NCBI GenBank assembly: GCA_013694685.1 | Contig: JACDBY010000299.1 | Location: 1-5,519 of the forward strand | Length of the DNA: 5,519 nucleotides | From: Actinomycetota bacterium | GTDB lineage: Bacteria > Actinomycetota > Thermoleophilia > Gaiellales > Gaiellaceae | Direction: 5' to 3' | In this document: positions 4,943 to 5,519 of the stretch, one piece after another | Numbering within the stretch: the first letter of the stretch is position 1 | Layout of the letters: every line of letters starts with the position of its first letter | Notes under the pieces: model-generated | Told to the model about the DNA's origin: nothing | Database searches by the model: none | Seen by the model: only the letters and a program-made list of their open reading frames with translations | Made by a program: the position numbers and the translations under genes

Positions 4943-5519
4943 GTGAGCGCGGTCGACGGCGCGGTGACGCAGAGCGGCAACGGCGACGCCGGCCCGATCA
5001 TCCAGCTACAGGGGGTGCGGAAGAGCTTCGGGGACAATCTCGTTCTCGACGGAATCGACCTCGACGTCGCGCTCGGCGAGGTGCTCGTCATCATCGGCCC
5101 GAGCGGAAGCGGCAAGAGCACGCTCCTCCGCTGCGTCAACCTGCTCGAGCCGATCCAGGCTGGACGGATCGTCTTCGACGGCGAGGAGATCACGCGGAAG
5201 GGCTTCGACGTCACGGCGCTCAGAGCACGGATCGGGATCGTCTTCCAGCAGTTCAACCTGTTCCCGCACCTCACGGTGATGGACAACCTGACGCTCGCCG
5301 CGCGCCGGATCAAGAAGCTGCCGCGAACGGAGGCCGAGGGCCGGGCCCGGGAGCTACTCCGGGTCGTCGGGCTGCCGGAGAAGGCCGATCAGCATCCGCA
5401 TCAGCTCTCCGGCGGGCAGCAGCAGCGCGTCGCGATCGCTCGCGCGCTGATGATGCGGCCGAACGTCGTCCTCTTCGATGAGATCACCTCCGCGCTCGAT
5501 CCCGAGCTCGTCGGCGAGG
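4943..5519 (+). CDS. polar amino acid ABC transporter ATP-binding protein (runs off right edge)
   Basis: Cytoplasmic ATPase of the GlnQ/HisP/ArtP group, which powers uptake of polar amino acids through two permease subunits fed by a binding protein. The visible 192 of about 250-265 residues cover nearly all nucleotide-binding motifs: A-loop region (VRKSFGDNLVL), Walker A GPSGSGKST (52-60), Q-loop VFQQFNLFPH (Q102), signature LSGGQQQR (155-162), Walker B VVLFDE (D179, E180) and D-loop SALD (183-186). The usual DEPTSALDP reads DEITSALDP here. The H-loop lies beyond the edge. The ~18-residue N-terminal tail is not conserved in the family. The start is GTG; no in-frame ATG, GTG or TTG was found upstream in the leader I read, and codon 8 GTG is an alternative. 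Partner genes are not in view, so the substrate cannot be named. Confidence 0.95.
   Translation, partial: MSAVDGAVTQSGNGDAGPIIQLQGVRKSFGDNLVLDGIDLDVALGEVLVIIGPSGSGKSTLLRCVNLLEPIQAGRIVFDGEEITRKGFDVTALRARIGIVFQQFNLFPHLTVMDNLTLAARRIKKLPRTEAEGRARELLRVVGLPEKADQHPHQLSGGQQQRVAIARALMMRPNVVLFDEITSALDPELVGE

Overview
The window is high-GC bacterial chromosome with GTG/TTG starts, GC-rich third codon positions and only short A+T-richer patches at promoters. The gene order thrS then infC, a MarR regulator and class III ADH with typical actinobacterial wording, and small proteins preceded by strong Shine-Dalgarno sequences suggest an actinobacterium. Soil Thermoleophilia (Gaiella/Solirubrobacter-like) is my guess; this is inference and not proven by a marker gene here.

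Layout, left to right. (1) Minus strand: the 5' part of infC (translation initiation factor IF-3) runs off the left edge. It starts at a TTG, the only usable start codon in its frame, behind a good Shine-Dalgarno. (2) A 206-bp thrS-infC gap contains two hairpins and a perfect 12-bp palindrome, possibly an mRNA leader. (3) Minus strand: complete thrS (threonyl-tRNA synthetase) with TGS, editing, catalytic and anticodon-binding domains. thrS-infC is the widely conserved translation-gene order. (4) A 158-bp gap holds a hairpin just after marR, then the thrS leader. (5) Minus strand: a MarR-family repressor. (6) The 87-bp region 3097-3183 between marR and a divergent small gene has a perfect palindrome CTTGACGTCAAG that overlaps the -35 box of a plausible plus-strand promoter, which suggests a MarR operator controlling both sides. 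(7) Plus strand: an 86-residue protein of unknown function with a textbook Shine-Dalgarno. Its last part is encoded by hairpin-rich DNA and its end overlaps the next gene tail to tail. (8) Minus strand: a two-gene unit. A 68-residue protein with a C-x4-C-x8-C-x2-H putative zinc site is followed after 19 bp by a class III (S-hydroxymethyl-thiol/formaldehyde dehydrogenase type) zinc alcohol dehydrogenase. (9) A 179-bp divergent promoter region with a good TTGACA-type promoter facing right. (10) Plus strand: the 5' part of a polar amino acid ABC transporter ATPase, cut by the right edge.

The translation genes are ordinary. The less understood parts are the MarR/small-protein divergon, the cysteine-rich small protein coupled to the dehydrogenase, and the structured regions around the gene ends. 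No mobile element, CRISPR array, tRNA or rRNA was seen.
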